A DNA stretch of 64,000 bases from Anniella stebbinsi. Its lineage: Eukaryota > Chordata > Lepidosauria > Squamata > Anniellidae. Below the pieces are notes generated by a model. The model saw only the letters and a program-made list of their open reading frames with translations. It was not told the DNA's origin and searched no databases. Location: positions 272,002,310-272,066,309 of the forward strand of contig JARDYH010000002.1 in the NCBI GenBank assembly GCA_029215795.1, given 5' to 3'. Positions within the stretch are counted from its first letter, which is position 1, and the number at the start of each line of letters is the position of its first letter. The translations under genes and the position numbers were made by a program. Of this stretch, positions 23,933 through 35,692 are shown piece after piece.

Positions 23933-24464
23933 GCAATTAGGGCTTTAAGTAAAACCTCACCTTTTGTATCTCTGGAATCCCTTTTCTAGACACATCTCGA
24001 CCCAGTCTATACAGATGTAAGTGTGGCAAGGGCTTGCAGCTGACTTTTAGAAAAAGAGAACCCTTCTGTTATCCAAAGTTTGCAAACATTGTCCTTAGAG
24101 TTGGACTTGTTTGGATGAAAGAAGTTTGTTTGCCTGCAAAACAATTGTTTCGAGCTTGGTGTTTCAGTTCCTTCTGGTCCTGGCATACTATAAAATCCTT
24201 GCTTTTATATGATTACCAGGCTTGACTTAAATCAATATTAGGGAGATGGAAATGTATTTCATGATGTTTCTTTGTTGGTCAATAAAATCTTATACTGTGC
24301 GCCATCAAAAAATGCTGGAATCAGCTTTGAGGAGGAAGTCGGGGGGAGCACCCTTCAATTGCAGCAGATGCAATTAGAGTGATTTGCTGCTCTAAGTGAC
24401 TTACTGTGTGTGTTGTAAAATGAGAGATACAACCGTAAAAAAGAGAACAGCTTTTATTATTTTT

Positions 24465-24765
24465 AAAATAAAGTTCTGAATTTTGCTGCGAAAGCCACAT
24501 TAATGAGAAACTTACGTGACCTTTCCAAAATGAAGGGATGGGGGAAAGATACTTCCCTGGTTGAAGTCTGTGATATATCACATTAATTGAATTAAAAGAG
24601 ATCTGTTTGTGGCAACTACTGTCAATATCAGGCTCATTAGGAAGAGAAATCTCTGATCCTGAAGGAAGAACTGTTGCTATTAGTTTTGTTGCCGGCTTGA
24701 CAAATACATGTAAAGTAGCTGATTTTCTGCTGCTCAGAGTAGAAACAACTATCCAGGAGCACAAC
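24465..24765. promoter_or_regulatory. Possible conserved non-coding block
   Basis: Repeat-free sequence with homeodomain-type words (CACATTAATGAGAAAC, CACATTAATTGAATTAAAAG) between a MITE and a LINE tail. A 148-codon minus-strand frame overlaps it but has no recognisable domain and no coding texture. The regulatory role is conjecture. Confidence 0.25.
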
Positions 24766-24896
24766 AAGTTAAAAGGAGGGTGGGCATATAATATTAGTGG
24801 AACTGGGATATAAATGGCTATTCAGTGGATATTGCCTCGGTATGTAATTTTTTTTATGGGTTTAAATTTTGTATATTGGTTTTTAATGTTCAGTGT

Positions 24897-24981
24897 TTAA
24901 TCTTTGTAAACTGCTCAGAGAGCTTTGGCTATTGGGCAGTATATAAATGTAATAACAATAACAACAACAACAACAACAACG
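24897..24981 (+). repeat. L2-like LINE 3' tail with (AAC)n
   Basis: AAACTGCTCAGAGAGCTTTG, GCTATTGGGCAGTATATAAA, then AATAAC units. Asparagine runs predicted here come from the triplet tail. Confidence 0.7.
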
Positions 24982-25189
24982 CAGCCCTGACTTCTTCTGC
25001 CCACCCACCTCTTCCTCCACCTGCTGTAGTGAAAATGCATGCCATATAGAAAGTAGGGGTGTGGCTGTGTAGGCAATAGGACTGAGGGTAAAATGGATGG
25101 GTGGAGGAGAGCAGGCATAGCCACCTCCTCTCCCAAATCAGAAGCACATTGAAAAATAAAGGCAGGGCTGGCACCAGGCTTGATTGCCC

Positions 25190-25432
25190 TATTATTTGTT
25201 TTTTTATTATATTTATATTCTGCCTTTTTTCCTGCTGCCAGGAGCCCAGGAGGTTTACATGATCCTGCTCGTCTTCATTTTTATCTTCACAAAAAACTTG
25301 TGAAGTGGGTTAGGCTGAGAGTCAGTGACTGGCCCACTGTCACCCTGTGAGCTTCATGGCCAAGTGGGGACTAGAACCCAGATCTCCCAAGTCCCAGCCC
25401 AACACTCAAACCACTACACCACACTGGCTCTC
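25190..25432 (-). mobile_element. tRNA-derived SINE
   Basis: Same family as 16838: minus-strand head GAGAGCCAGTGTGGTGTAGT, B-box-like GGTTCTAGTCCCC, CAGTCACTGACTCTCAGCC, and tail at about 25195-25230 with TTATATTTATATTC on the plus strand. Confidence 0.85.
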
Positions 25433-25727
25433 AATGGCCTCTTCCTTGTGGCTACTCAGTAGATTTCCTCTTCTCCCCTCCCCTGTGGTGGGCAGCATTG
25501 GGTGGTTGCGAGTTAAGTCACTTGCCATTCTAATGACCCAGGATGCCCCTGATGTAGTGGCACCGTAAGGCTTTATAGTTCATTAAAATGGATGGCGGCT
25601 CACCAAGCCTGCCATCAGGGCTAAAGGGTGGTCATCATCTGCCTGAGGGTGATGGATGCTGATGCTGGCCTTGGGGAAAAGGGAAACATCGGTTTTCAAC
25701 GTCCCAAGCCTACATTAAGTCACTATA

Positions 25728-25800
25728 ACTGCTTAGAGATGTTGAAAGTATGGTAAGTGGTATATAAATCTATTAAATGGAACAAATAAATAAATATTAT
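25728..25800 (+). repeat. LINE-tail-like repeat
   Basis: ACTGCTTAGAGATGTTGAAA, GTGGTATATAAATCTATTAA and AAATAAATAAAT: an L2-like tail without any coding part. Confidence 0.5.
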
Positions 25801-25809
25801 TGTGCAACT

Positions 25810-27235
25810 GCTTAGTAATAATATTCTGGTAAGCTTCATACAAGAGGAACACAACACTTCCAAATAACGCCATTGCTGCAAGAATGGCTGAATACAGAAG
25901 TGTTCCTAGTGTTGATTGCTGAGGCGCTACAGCTTGTCCACATGACTTTACTCATGTGGGAGCCATTTATTCGAAAGTATCACTCACATGAGGAAAATCA
26001 TGCTTCATGTCAAAATTTACCCCATGGAAGAAGGAAGTCATTTAATCCTAGATTGTAAAGCTGGGAGGCAGATTTGGGCCAGGGTACTCCAGTTGCTGAC
26101 CCCAGTGGTAGAGCACTGGGAACGATTGCACTATACTGCATTGGCTTGGGAATTTTGAACTTTTACACACTGCAGCATTAGCACCAGCAGTAATAGTTGA
26201 AAGATTTAACTGAATAAGCTGCCTTCTCTAGAATATGAATTTATACACCAGTGCTTGTGGAGGCATCAAGTGGAAGTCACACAGTGTGGTTCCAAACAAC
26301 TTTTTAAATTAATGCATTTGATGTTGGCAGATATTAGAGATGAGACTTACCTCATAGGTTAGCATTAGAAACAAGTCTCATTATTTTTATTACATTTTAA
26401 TGCAGATGAAGATCTAAAATTGTTATAATTTTAATTGTTCTGTGCCTTGGAAGAAATATAGTTTAATCAACTAATATTGCTAAAATTATAATATTTCAAA
26501 TCAGAAATCATGGGTCTGTATGTTTATGTGTACACATATATACCCGCACACACACATCAAGAAAAAGAGAAAGACGGTTAGTATTTGTGCTTAGGACTTG
26601 TGTATTTCTTTAGGAGGCATTTGTGGGTGCTGCAATTCACCTTGGTTCTTGTTTGATTGGCCTTTAGGGAATGCAAAACATTGCTATCAGTACAACTGCT
26701 AAAATGCTAACAATTGAAACAACAATGAGTTTTTTTTTTTAAAAATGAAAACATTACTTTCACTCTAAATGTTCTCCCATAGAGGAACTTCACCTCTTCA
26801 CTGCCCTAAGATGGCTCAGTTGGTGTGAGGGCATCATGCCACTGGATGTTGGGCATGAAGCCCTCACACCAGGCCTAGCTTGGGTTGCAGCACAAAAGGT
26901 CAGATCTTTAGCAGGTCTGTGTAGGTCTGGGTTCATAAGGAAGCCAGACAGGAATAGATCAGCACCATGGAAAGCTCCAAGTGAAGCTGGAATCAGATCA
27001 AGGCTGAGTCTTAAATAACTGTTTGGCTGCATTTAGGCTGGTTTGCCCTGCCCTGCCTCCACACTGACTAAGGCTTTCTTTCTTAAAGGGCCTTGGCCTG
27101 TTTTACCAGGCTCAAGCTGCGACAATGTGGAAATGGCTTCGACATGTGTGTGTCCTCAGGGCTGCAGTCTTTAGAGACAGCACGGCAACATTCTCTGCAA
27201 GCAGAAGAGCTGACGCCTGTGATCTTTCTGGGGAA
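25810..27235. other. No gene recognised; one hairpin
   Basis: Unique-looking AT-rich sequence with a (CA)n stretch near 26545 and the hairpin at 26818. Confidence 0.45.
26818..26871. other. Strong short hairpin
   Basis: GGTGTGAGGGC pairs with GCCCTCACACC, and the stem continues as ATCATGCC with GGGCATGA, around a loop of about ten bases. Nearly 19 paired bases with one bulge. It could be a pre-miRNA-like hairpin or the relic of a small palindromic element. Confidence 0.5.
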
Positions 27236-27280
<45 letters not shown>

Positions 27281-28240
27281 TATAACATTCCTCTCCCTTC
27301 GGATCGAGGCAGGGAACACAATGTAAAATACAAGAATCACATCTTAAAATTCATCCGGATAGGCCTGCCGGAAGAGAGCAGTCCTCATGACTCTCTTAAA
27401 TTCATGAAGACTGCTGATTTATCTAATCTCCTCTGGCAGACCATTCCATACTCTGGGAGCGATGGAAGAGAAGGTCCTCTGGGTAACACTCGCCAGCCTA
27501 ATTCTGGCTGGCTTGAGTAAGCTCTTCCCAGAGGACCTAAGTGTGCGGGGCGGATTGTACGGGAGAAGGCGATCCCGCAAGTAGCCTGGGCCCACACCAT
27601 GTAGGGCTTTAAAGGTAATAACCAACACTTTATATTTCACCCGGAAACTGACTGGCAGCCAATGAAGTGATTTTAAAACTGGTGTAATGTGGTCACCCCT
27701 AGATGTACCGGTGACCAACCTGGCTGCTATATTTTGAACAAGTTGAAGTTTCCGGACTAGGCACAAAGGTAGCCCTATGTACAGCGCATTGCAGAAGTCG
27801 AGCCTCGAAGTTACCAGTGCGTGCACTACCGTCTTTAGGTCTTCCAACTCTAGGAAGGGGCGCAGCTGGCGTATCAGCCGAAGCTGATAGTAGGCACTCC
27901 TGGCCGTTGCATCAATCTGAGCTGTCATCTGGAGTGACGGATCCAGGAGTACTCCCAAGCTGTGAACACAGTCTTTTAGGGGGGGGTGTAACCCCATCCA
28001 GAACTGGTTGACACACCTCCAAACCCAGGTTGGGGCCTTTGACAGCGAGCACCTCCGTCTTGTCTGGATTCAGCTTCAGTTTATTTTTCCTCATCCAGCC
28101 CATTACAGCCTCCAAGCATTCATTCAGAAGAGACACACTATCCTTAGCTGACGATGTTGTCGAAGGCATAGAGAAATATATTTGGGTGTCATCAGTGTAT
28201 TGATAGCACCCCGCCCCGTGCCTCCGGATGATCTCTCCCA
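27236..28240 (-). mobile_element. L2-type LINE, 5'-truncated, minus strand
   Basis: The left edge is the (ATT)n tail (27236-27282) and the inverted 3' stem CTTCGGATCGAGGCAGGGAA. Reading leftwards on the minus strand, the protein begins near GEIIRRHGAGC and carries the RT catalytic motif YTDD (YXDD; 28190s). It then has KLKLNPDKTEVL, SRLDFCNALYIGLP, LVQNIAARLV, SLHWLPVSFRVKYKVL and FKALHGVGPGYL. A frame break near a run of G at about 27980-27986 splits it into two frames (27419-27997 and 27912-28322). Very close to the plus-strand copy at 10609. It lacks the endonuclease and N-terminal RT, so it is inactive. Confidence 0.9.
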
Positions 28241-28560
28241 GCGAGATGGAAACTTCATGATGCCTTTCTGTGACTAAAACCTCTCTCTGAACTGTTAACT
28301 CAGGAGATGCCTCTGAGGACAAGGGGTTGGGGTCCGCTGAGGATGAGGTTCAGGGTCCTGGTATGTGACAACAGTGAGGGTGAGGGTGGTGTCACTGTCC
28401 AACATAAGCTCATTTAATGCAGGGCTCAGTGGCTGGAATGTCTAAAGAGGGTTTTTGTGAAACTGCATTAGCTCACACTTGTGTCCCTTGTTATGCTTAT
28501 CTCTCCCTTATCTTTTCTCTCCCTCAGATGGTGATTTTAGGTTTTAAACTCCTTCAGGGC

Positions 28561-28763
28561 ACTGGAGGCTGTTACCCCCTAGTTCTGTGGGGTGGTGAAT
28601 CTGCTCTGGGTTTCAGTAGGAACCAGTCAGAACTCTAAAGGAGCAATCCAAGGGGCTGAACTCATTTTGAAGGTAAGGTTCAGTACTTTGGACAGCTCCT
28701 TTAGAGTCCTGACTGAAACCAGACTGGATTCACAGCCCCACTGATATCAGAGCCACCAGCTTC
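28561..28763. mobile_element. Foldback MITE (GTGGAGGCTGGTGG family)
   Basis: Starts ACTGGAGGCTG and ends with GAGCCACCAGCTTCC. The inner arms TCTGCTCTGGGTTTCAGT and ACTGAAACCAGACTGGA are inverted. Sister of 12574 and 32309. Confidence 0.65.
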
Positions 28764-29039
28764 CCTTGCTTTAATGTAGGGATTTCTTTTTTTTTATGAA
28801 ATCATAAACACACTGAGGGCCTCCTCCTCCTCTTCCTTTTTAAATTCCCGTCCTCTCCCTTCAAAAGAGGATTTTTTTTTTGGCCAGCTGATATTAGTAA
28901 AGAGATTTAATCCCTAATTGAAACAGACACAGTGTTCTTCACCTTCAGTGCATACTGGGTTCAAATCACCAGAAGGGAACCACCAGCTTCACAGCAAGAA
29001 ATTATTGCCAATAAAGACAAAACAACAAATTATTGCCAA

Positions 29040-29215
29040 CCTTGCTAGTGCTTTCTTTTATTATTTGTATTTTATTCTTCTATCATGGAACTCAACGCGG
29101 CATACATGGAGTTGTTCCTAGGTGATCTCCCATCCTGGTACTGGCCAGGCCTAGACCTGCTTAGGTTCAACAAGGTGGCTGCATCATATGCCCTCAGACC
29201 ATGGCCTGGATTCAA
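29040..29215 (-). mobile_element. SINE with a 5S rRNA-derived head
   Basis: Read on the minus strand from about 29206, it begins GGCCATGGTCTGAGGGC and contains CTAAGCAGG, GGCCTGGCCAGTACC and GGATGGGAGATCACCT. These line up in order and spacing with the second half of vertebrate 5S rRNA (its internal pol III promoter region). The 3' part (about 29040-29113) has GCCGCGTTGAGTTCCATGAT and an A-rich tail, similar to the LINE-like tail of the tRNA-SINEs here. The first 50 bases of 5S are degenerate, so it is a retroposon, not a 5S gene. Confidence 0.8.
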
Positions 29216-29932
29216 CGGAGATAACACTGAGCCTCTCAAGAATTCAAGATCTGAAATTTGAACTTTTGGGTCAGTGTTGGTTTTTATCAAGGCAGCATGT
29301 CTTAATTTTCACTGTTAATTTCTCTAAATTAATTTCTGATTTACCATTTCTTTAATTCATGCCCTCACAAATATTGAAGTGGGAACCATTTGGGTAGCTC
29401 CCATGCGACTTCAACTGTGTTCATGCAACCTCCTCCCCCATATATGAGCTTTCCATGAAGACATTTGCACCATGTGATGATGGATATTCTAGGAATGGTT
29501 GTCTTTCTCCCCTCGTTACAGAATCTGGTTGCAAGTCAAGAGTCAAAGTGCAAGTCAAAGCTTTAGTCTTCTAAAATTTATGGCACCTGCCTCAAATGCC
29601 TGTCATGGAAAGCAATTTCCAAATGCATACCAAAATCCACAGGCAGTGTGCTCCTGTCACTTTGAGGTCAGTCTGGAGGATTTGTTTGCTACTATTCTCA
29701 TTCTTCATATTCAGGAGGGTGATATATAATTTACCACGGGGCAATAAATCACCCTCCTTGAAGAGGCGCGCACAATGCCTTGGTTTTAAAATGGATGGGA
29801 GGCTGCTTGTTCTTATTTTGAAAAAAAAAATGGTATGGGTGGTTGTGTGGCAAAGCTCTCTCAAATGGGAAGGAGTCCTTCTATGCCCCTTTGTAGCTAG
29901 GTCAAGGAAAGAGAGGGTACCTCTAGATGGGT

Positions 29933-30015
29933 GCTTTTCCCCGCAGTAGCTTCGGAGTAGCAGCAGGTGGATTACATGACACTCCCGCCACTCTGAAGCT
30001 ACTGCGGGGAAAAGC
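29933..30015. other. Hairpin with 26-bp arms
   Basis: GCTTTTCCCCGCAGTAGCTT (from 29933) is repeated inverted at 29990-30015, 25 of 26 bases matching, with a loop of about 31 bases. It could be the terminal piece of a foldback element or a transcribed hairpin. No target duplication could be identified. Confidence 0.7.
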
Positions 30016-30047
30016 CCCAAAGCTCTGCTCTAAAAATGTTGGACATT

Positions 30048-30480
30048 TACCCTGACTTTTTTAGCTTTGAGTGAGGTGACGACGGCAATTGCCATCTGTC
30101 GCTCTTGCTCCGGAGCTTCTGGGAGGCTTGCCACATTCTATGGCAACCATTGATTGGTCGCCATGGGCTGGGCAGGGAAGTGGGTGGACCAGCGAGCCAT
30201 AAGCTCACTGTACCACCTCCGTGCCTCTGCAGTCCTCCCCCCATTTTAAAAGTAAAATAAATAAACTTACAATTGAAGAGGGGGGCCGATGCTCCCAGCC
30301 ACCCCTACAGCCACCACTGATGCTCTGCTGGGCAGGCACGGCGGTGGCAGCGGCGGCAGGAAAGTCCGCCGTGGCACTCCTTCTGCTGTAGATGGGCAGA
30401 AGGAGCGCCAATGTGGGGCACGCCACCAGCCGCTGTGTGGTGCTGGTGGTGCCGTGAAGATGAGGGCAGAGACTGCTTAG
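30048..30480. repeat. GC-rich block, probably part of an unclassified repeat
   Basis: Starts ATTTACCCTGACTTTT, a phrase repeated at about 51338-51353 before a similar CTGAGCAAGGTCAGC-type region. It contains GCGGTGGCAGCGGCGGCAGG (30341) and an inverted pair around GCAGAAGGAGCGCC. CpG-rich relative to its neighbours. It could be mistaken for a CpG island. Confidence 0.4.
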
Positions 30481-30499
30481 ACAGTACTAAGCTGCAGTA

Positions 30500-31500
30500 A
30501 CAGAACTGTCAATGGATAGAGAATTCCTACAGGAAAGCCAGCTATTTTCTATGAATTTCATTCTCAGTAATTTCAAATGTTTCAGATGCTGTAAGTTCTA
30601 ATTGTTTTCTAAAGAAAACCGAGGCAGCTAATGAAATCCAAAATTACTACTATAAAATAATAGAAATCAGTGGAGCTAGTGCTCCAAATCATACAGTGCC
30701 CCAAGTGCTGCAGAGATGAAGCAAGGTAGAGCTCAGGCAGGGTTGGTTTAAAGGGTAGGCATGGCTGGGCAACTGCCAAGGGACATCCAGCAGGGGAAGA
30801 GCCCCCTGGTTCCTCACCTTCACCAGCTCAAATTGCTTGCTCACCTGCCTCTCGTTCTGGCCTAGACAAGTGATGCGGAGAAGGAGGAGCAGCAGATGCC
30901 ACGGCCTACTTGCTCACTGGCTCTCTGCCTGTCAAGCAAGCAAATGGTAGCAATGAGGAGAAAGAGGATGAGGAGCCATAGCCACTGGTGAAAGGTGGTG
31001 AGGAAATAGACTCACTGGGGGGCATTGAGGATGCCTTGCCCAAAACCTGGATCCAGAACTGAGCTCAGGTATAGAGAAAGGCAAAGGTGAGGAGGTAGTC
31101 TGTCACAGGGACTACAGCAGCAGAAATCCCTTGCTGATCTCACTAGTTTTCTTGTAGTTTGAAGCTATTTAGTTTCACAAGCTGAAGCTCTCGCCCCACC
31201 CTGAGTTCAAGACCTGTTGTGGGCTTGAGTCTTCTGGCTGCAGATTAAAGAAAAACAGTAGGATTTTCTACCCCAGGCATCACAATGTCTTGAGATGGCT
31301 TTGCCAAGTAGCATTTGGCCCATCAGAGCTCACCTTTGCCACCATATGTACCTTTCCCCACACATTACAACCGGAGACCAAAAGCCTCAAGTTGGGCCAG
31401 TATAATTTTTCTGAAGGAAGGGGAATGAAGGAATATATTCTTCCATCATCAAACAATGAAGCTGTTGCTTTGAGATCTGGGGCCTTCTTTCTCTTTTGTG
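30500..31500. other. No recognised feature
   Basis: Unique-looking sequence; 30500-30670 is AT-rich and repeat-free. Confidence 0.4.
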
Positions 31501-31504
31501 CAGG

Positions 31505-31920
31505 CTCATAATCTTTGAAAAGCCATGAAATTAAAAGGGTGATGGCTCTTCACTGTGTTTATGGTCTTTAATTAAACAACTGAAATATATTTCCATTTAC
31601 CGTTCCCACTTTTGTAATTGCATATTTTTTTTAATTGTCAGGAGTCAGAAATCACATTACATAATCTGGCTAGTTGCTCCTGTTAATTTGTTCACCCTCA
31701 CTAAATAACAAACATTACTGAGAGTGTAATGAATCTTCTGTAACTCAGTAGATTGATTACTGTAAAACTTTTAAACACCTTAAACACAAAAAGCAAGTTT
31801 CCAGATGCATCTGGCAGCTCATTACCATTACCCAGTTTTAAACCGAGGACATTATAGATTTCTTGCATACTCCATTTTAACATAATGTTTCCATTATGTA
31901 TAATTCATCTTTACAGGAAG
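31505..31920. promoter_or_regulatory. Possible conserved non-coding block
   Basis: Repeat-free, AT-rich block with GTAATTGCATATTTTTT, TTAATTGTCAGGAGTCAG and GTAGATTGATTACTG. These are homeodomain and TALE-type words in even-textured DNA. Conservation was not tested. Confidence 0.25.
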
Positions 31921-32308
31921 TAAATGAGACAGGTTTGTTGAATAAAAGTGATCAATTGTTTGAACACCAAGAGACATATTCATCTAATAAAACGTCTAAA
32001 TAATATGATAGTGATGGTAAGACATATTAGGACAACTACAGAGTACAGGAAAATATTATTTGGTGAAGCTACATATGGTAGCTGGTTATACAGTATTCAA
32101 TCAACACGAATACACACACACACAGACATTCGTGGTGATGGAAAATCATGTATGGTTTGTAAGATGTCTGAATGCACTTACAATGACATTGTTCTTCCTT
32201 GCTTTAAAAACAAAACAAAACTGCAGTGCTGTCTAGTGACAGGCCATTGCCATAGATGCCAGAAAATCCGCATACTGTATAAGCACAATCCAAGTATATG
32301 TCTCCATT

Positions 32309-32515
32309 AGTGGAAGCTGGTGTTTTCTATGTCAGTGGGGTCATGAATCTGCTCTGGGTGTCAGTCAGAACCCCAAAGGACCTATCCAAGGTGCTGCAGC
32401 CATTTTGAGGATAGGATTCAACATTTGGATAGCTCCCTCGGCGTTCTGACTGGTTCTGATTGAAACCCGGGGCGGACTCACATCCCCACCGACAGCGGAG
32501 CCACCAGCGTACACT
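32309..32515. mobile_element. Foldback MITE (GTGGAGGCTGGTGG family)
   Basis: Starts AGTGGAAGCTGGTG and ends GGAGCCACCAGCGTACACT. The inner arms TCTGCTCTGGGTGTCAGTCA and ATTGAAACCCGGGGCGGA mirror each other. Sister of 12574 and 28561. Confidence 0.65.
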
Positions 32516-32984
32516 TGGCAGCTTGGCAGTGTATACCGTGTCACTGCTTTTGTGGGATCCGATGGGTATGTGAGGTGGCTGCTAGACAAGTTTATGTCCA
32601 AGCCTTCTCTAGACATTTCATGCTTTTTCCAGAGTGTCATTCTTCTGCTGATTTTAAGGGAACAGGCTGCCCACCAAACACAACTGTGTTCACTTTGGGT
32701 TTTTTCCTACAGAGGGCAAAAACAGTCATTATATTAAATGTGTAACTAGTAGCTATGCCCTTTTACTATTTTTTATTCTAGAGTATGCATTGGGCTCCCA
32801 TCTGGATAGTAAATGCCCTCGTAACCCCTGCTAGGGTCCAATCGAGTTCGGTGTCCCTGCGACCATGCTAGAGTGAAAAGAAAACAGCTGCTAGACAGGA
32901 TTGTTAGTTGAACATGCAATACTTGCATGGATTAGGCAGTGGTTTGGACAATTTTCAATGAGCAAAAAATGCTAAGAGTGGCTC

Positions 32985-33800
32985 ATTAAACACTTTAAAA
33001 TAGCTGACATTAAAACACTTTAAAACATTTTAACTATTAAGCCTGGCCACAATGTCAATCAAAACCTCAACTTGAGCTGTTAAAATGCTTGGGAGAAAAG
33101 AATTTTTTTGACCTGGCGTCAAAAAGATAACAGTGTTGGTGCCAGGTGGGCCTCATCGGGGAGATCATTCCATAATTGAGGGGCCACCACAGAGAAGGCC
33201 CTCTCCTTTGTTGCCGTCCTCCGAGCTTCCCTCAGAGTAGGCACCCGGAGGAGGACCTTTGAAATTGAGCATAGTGTACAGGTAGGTTCATGTCGGGAAA
33301 AGCGTTCCATCAGGTATTGTGGTCCCAAACCGTGTAAGGCTTTATAGGTTAAAACCAGCACTTGAATCGGGCTCGGAAACATACAGGCAGCCAATGTAAG
33401 CGGGCCAGAATTGGTCTTATACGTTCGAACCTTCTGGTCCCTGTTACCAATCTGGCCGCTGCATTCTGCACAAGCTGCAGCTTCCAAACCGTCTTCAAAG
33501 GCAGCCCCACGTAGAGGTTTTCCGTGCCAAAAACAGGCCTGAAACCCGACTGAAATGGATCCAGATAATCAGTCTCATCCAAGAGTGTCTGGAGCTGGCC
33601 AGCAACCACCCGCTCAAGGACCTTGCCCAGGAATGGAACGTTTGCCACCGGCCTAAAGTTATTAAGATTTTCTGAGTCCAGGGAAGCTTTCTTCAGGAGT
33701 GGTCTCACTACTGCCTCTTTCAGACAGTCTGGGACCACCTCCTCTCGTAGAGAGGCATTAATCACTTCCCTGGCCCAGCCTTGTTTGTCCTCAGTGAGGA
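32985..33800 (-). mobile_element. L2-like LINE with internal deletion
   Basis: The minus strand encodes the N-terminal RT part ([43 protein letters not shown] at about 33525-33765). It then passes directly to the C-terminal part ([56 protein letters not shown] at about 33119-33515). The catalytic YADD core between these blocks is gone, so the junction at about 33520 is a large in-element deletion. The 3' side is T/A-rich (32985-33060) and matches the copy at 45885-46436. Diverged and inactive. Confidence 0.85.
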
Positions 33801-33839
33801 ATTCTGCCTCAGATCATAAGAGCTTCCATGGGTAGGACT

Positions 33840-35565
33840 GAGATGGAGCACGTCGGATTTGCTGAGAGGAAGGGTGATAGGAGAAGTGCAGAGACTTGTC
33901 AGACACTGACTTTTAAGAGGCATCAGTTGCCAATGACTCTCCCAATTCAGAATGAAGATGCAAAATCACATGTTTTAATTCTTCCCCCCTTTTGAAAATC
34001 CTTGCAAGTAGAAAGTTAGCATGTCAAGGAAAAACCAAGATTAGGAATGTTTGTCCATGAAGGTGCTGGTTTTCTGAGCTGAACAGAGCTTTTGACCCTG
34101 GAGAGCATTTAAAGTTTTGTTCCCCACCCCCCGCATTATGAGATAATATATTCTTGTGGACACTGTACCATGTGTTTTTTTTCTGAATAGTTTGATTCTT
34201 CTTGTGCTCTTCATCACTTGACAGCTGAACATCTTTGCTGAAAAGCATTTGTTTGAGGTAACGAGCTGCAAAAGTTCTGTCTGTGGCATTTGATCTTAGA
34301 TGGCTCTTTCACACTTGCAAGTCAAAACTTGAAGTTGGAGTCATTCCGTGGTGAACACGCTTGCATGAACTCCCCTTCAGGTTCTGTCATTTGCATTAGA
34401 ATGTACATTATCTTTCTTTCATTATTGCAGAGAATTCTATTAGTTTCATTTTAGTGGCATATAAATATGTATTTGGTTCAAGTATAAAAGAAGGAGAAAA
34501 ACAGAAACAAAAGGATAGGATATTATATCTGGAGAAACAGTTATATATATATCCTAAAGTTAGATTACACATTGTCACAGAGCGAAAGTGGAGAGAAGCT
34601 GATTAACCCCCTTTGGATTTGTTGTTTGATTTCTCATGGAAAGAACTCCTTTGAGATTTTGGTATATATTTTGACGTGCCTGTAATAAATTTCAAAGAGT
34701 CGACAAGTGATACACTGGGGCATTTTCCCAAAGACATAGTCATGAATTTGTCTATCAGATTATGCATATTATTTGTCATAAAGTGAAGGATCCTGAGATA
34801 AGGAAATGATTTCACCTATGCCAAGACAACAGGAAACTATAAATCCTTTCTCATAAAACCAGCTACTGATTGAGGGATACTCCTAAAGGCTTCAATTCTC
34901 CCCACTAACTGGTAACACTATTGTCTTTGGACTAGTTTAATGAAAAACATAAGGCCAGGTAGTCCAGGGCAGCTTTTGAACCACTCTGGTCGAGCAGATC
35001 AGCTATAAATTCTGTTTAGCTGAGTGGCTGGCTGTATTTATTGCTGCCTTGTGCCACCAAAGTGACACGTAGCAACCAGACCATGTCAGTGAATTTGACT
35101 GCTGAGCTTCAGAGGGAGCTGAAGGGGATGGTAGGTCAGTGGGAACATCTGGAAGTGGAAAATAAATATACAGCGGGACCTGTCAAATGACTACAGCATG
35201 GTGCCTCAAGGCCTGTTCCATCCCCAAATCTTGATAGAATGGGGTAAAGGCCTGAAGAGAGGGGAGAGTTGGAGGAAACCCTTTGTGGGAGGAAAGCAGA
35301 ACTCTCAATATGTAACTGTACAACCAGCAAAATCTACACACTTTTCTATTCATATCTATGTATTTTCCATTTGTAATTACATAGTTTCTTTAATTTGTTT
35401 TTTCATCAATGTGACTGAACAGTTGTTATTGTCGAGTGAAACATCCATTCCAATCCTAGTTTATCTCTGGACTCATTTAGCAGGATTATACAAGTACTGT
35501 TTCTGAGCTTCAGTTCCCCCCCCCCCCCAATTGATAGTGATGGTGATAGAGAATAGGACTGGACC
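33840..35565. other. No gene recognised
   Basis: Unique-looking sequence, ending in a run of twelve C (35517-35528). Confidence 0.45.
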
Positions 35566-35569
35566 CTCT

Positions 35570-35692
35570 AAAGCATGGGTAGGGGACATTTGGCCCTTCA
35601 GATGTTGTTGGACTGCAACTCCAATCAGTCCTAGTCAGCATAGCCAATGGTGATAGATGATAGGGGTTGCAGTCCAACAACATCTGGAATGC
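35570..35692. repeat. CCAGATGTTTT foldback repeat
   Basis: CCTTCAGATGTTGTTGGACT and AGTCCAACAACATCTGG are inverted arms, with TGCAACTCCAATCAGTCC between. A short palindromic interspersed repeat, probably a non-autonomous DNA element. Confidence 0.6.

Noticed and set aside
24955..24985. Poly-asparagine protein segments
   Set aside because: Asn, Ile and Leu runs at 7511, 24955 and 27236 are translations of AAT, AAC and ATT microsatellite tails.
29110..29210. 5S rRNA gene
   Set aside because: Only the promoter half is recognisable, the first 50 bases are degenerate, and a retroposon tail follows.
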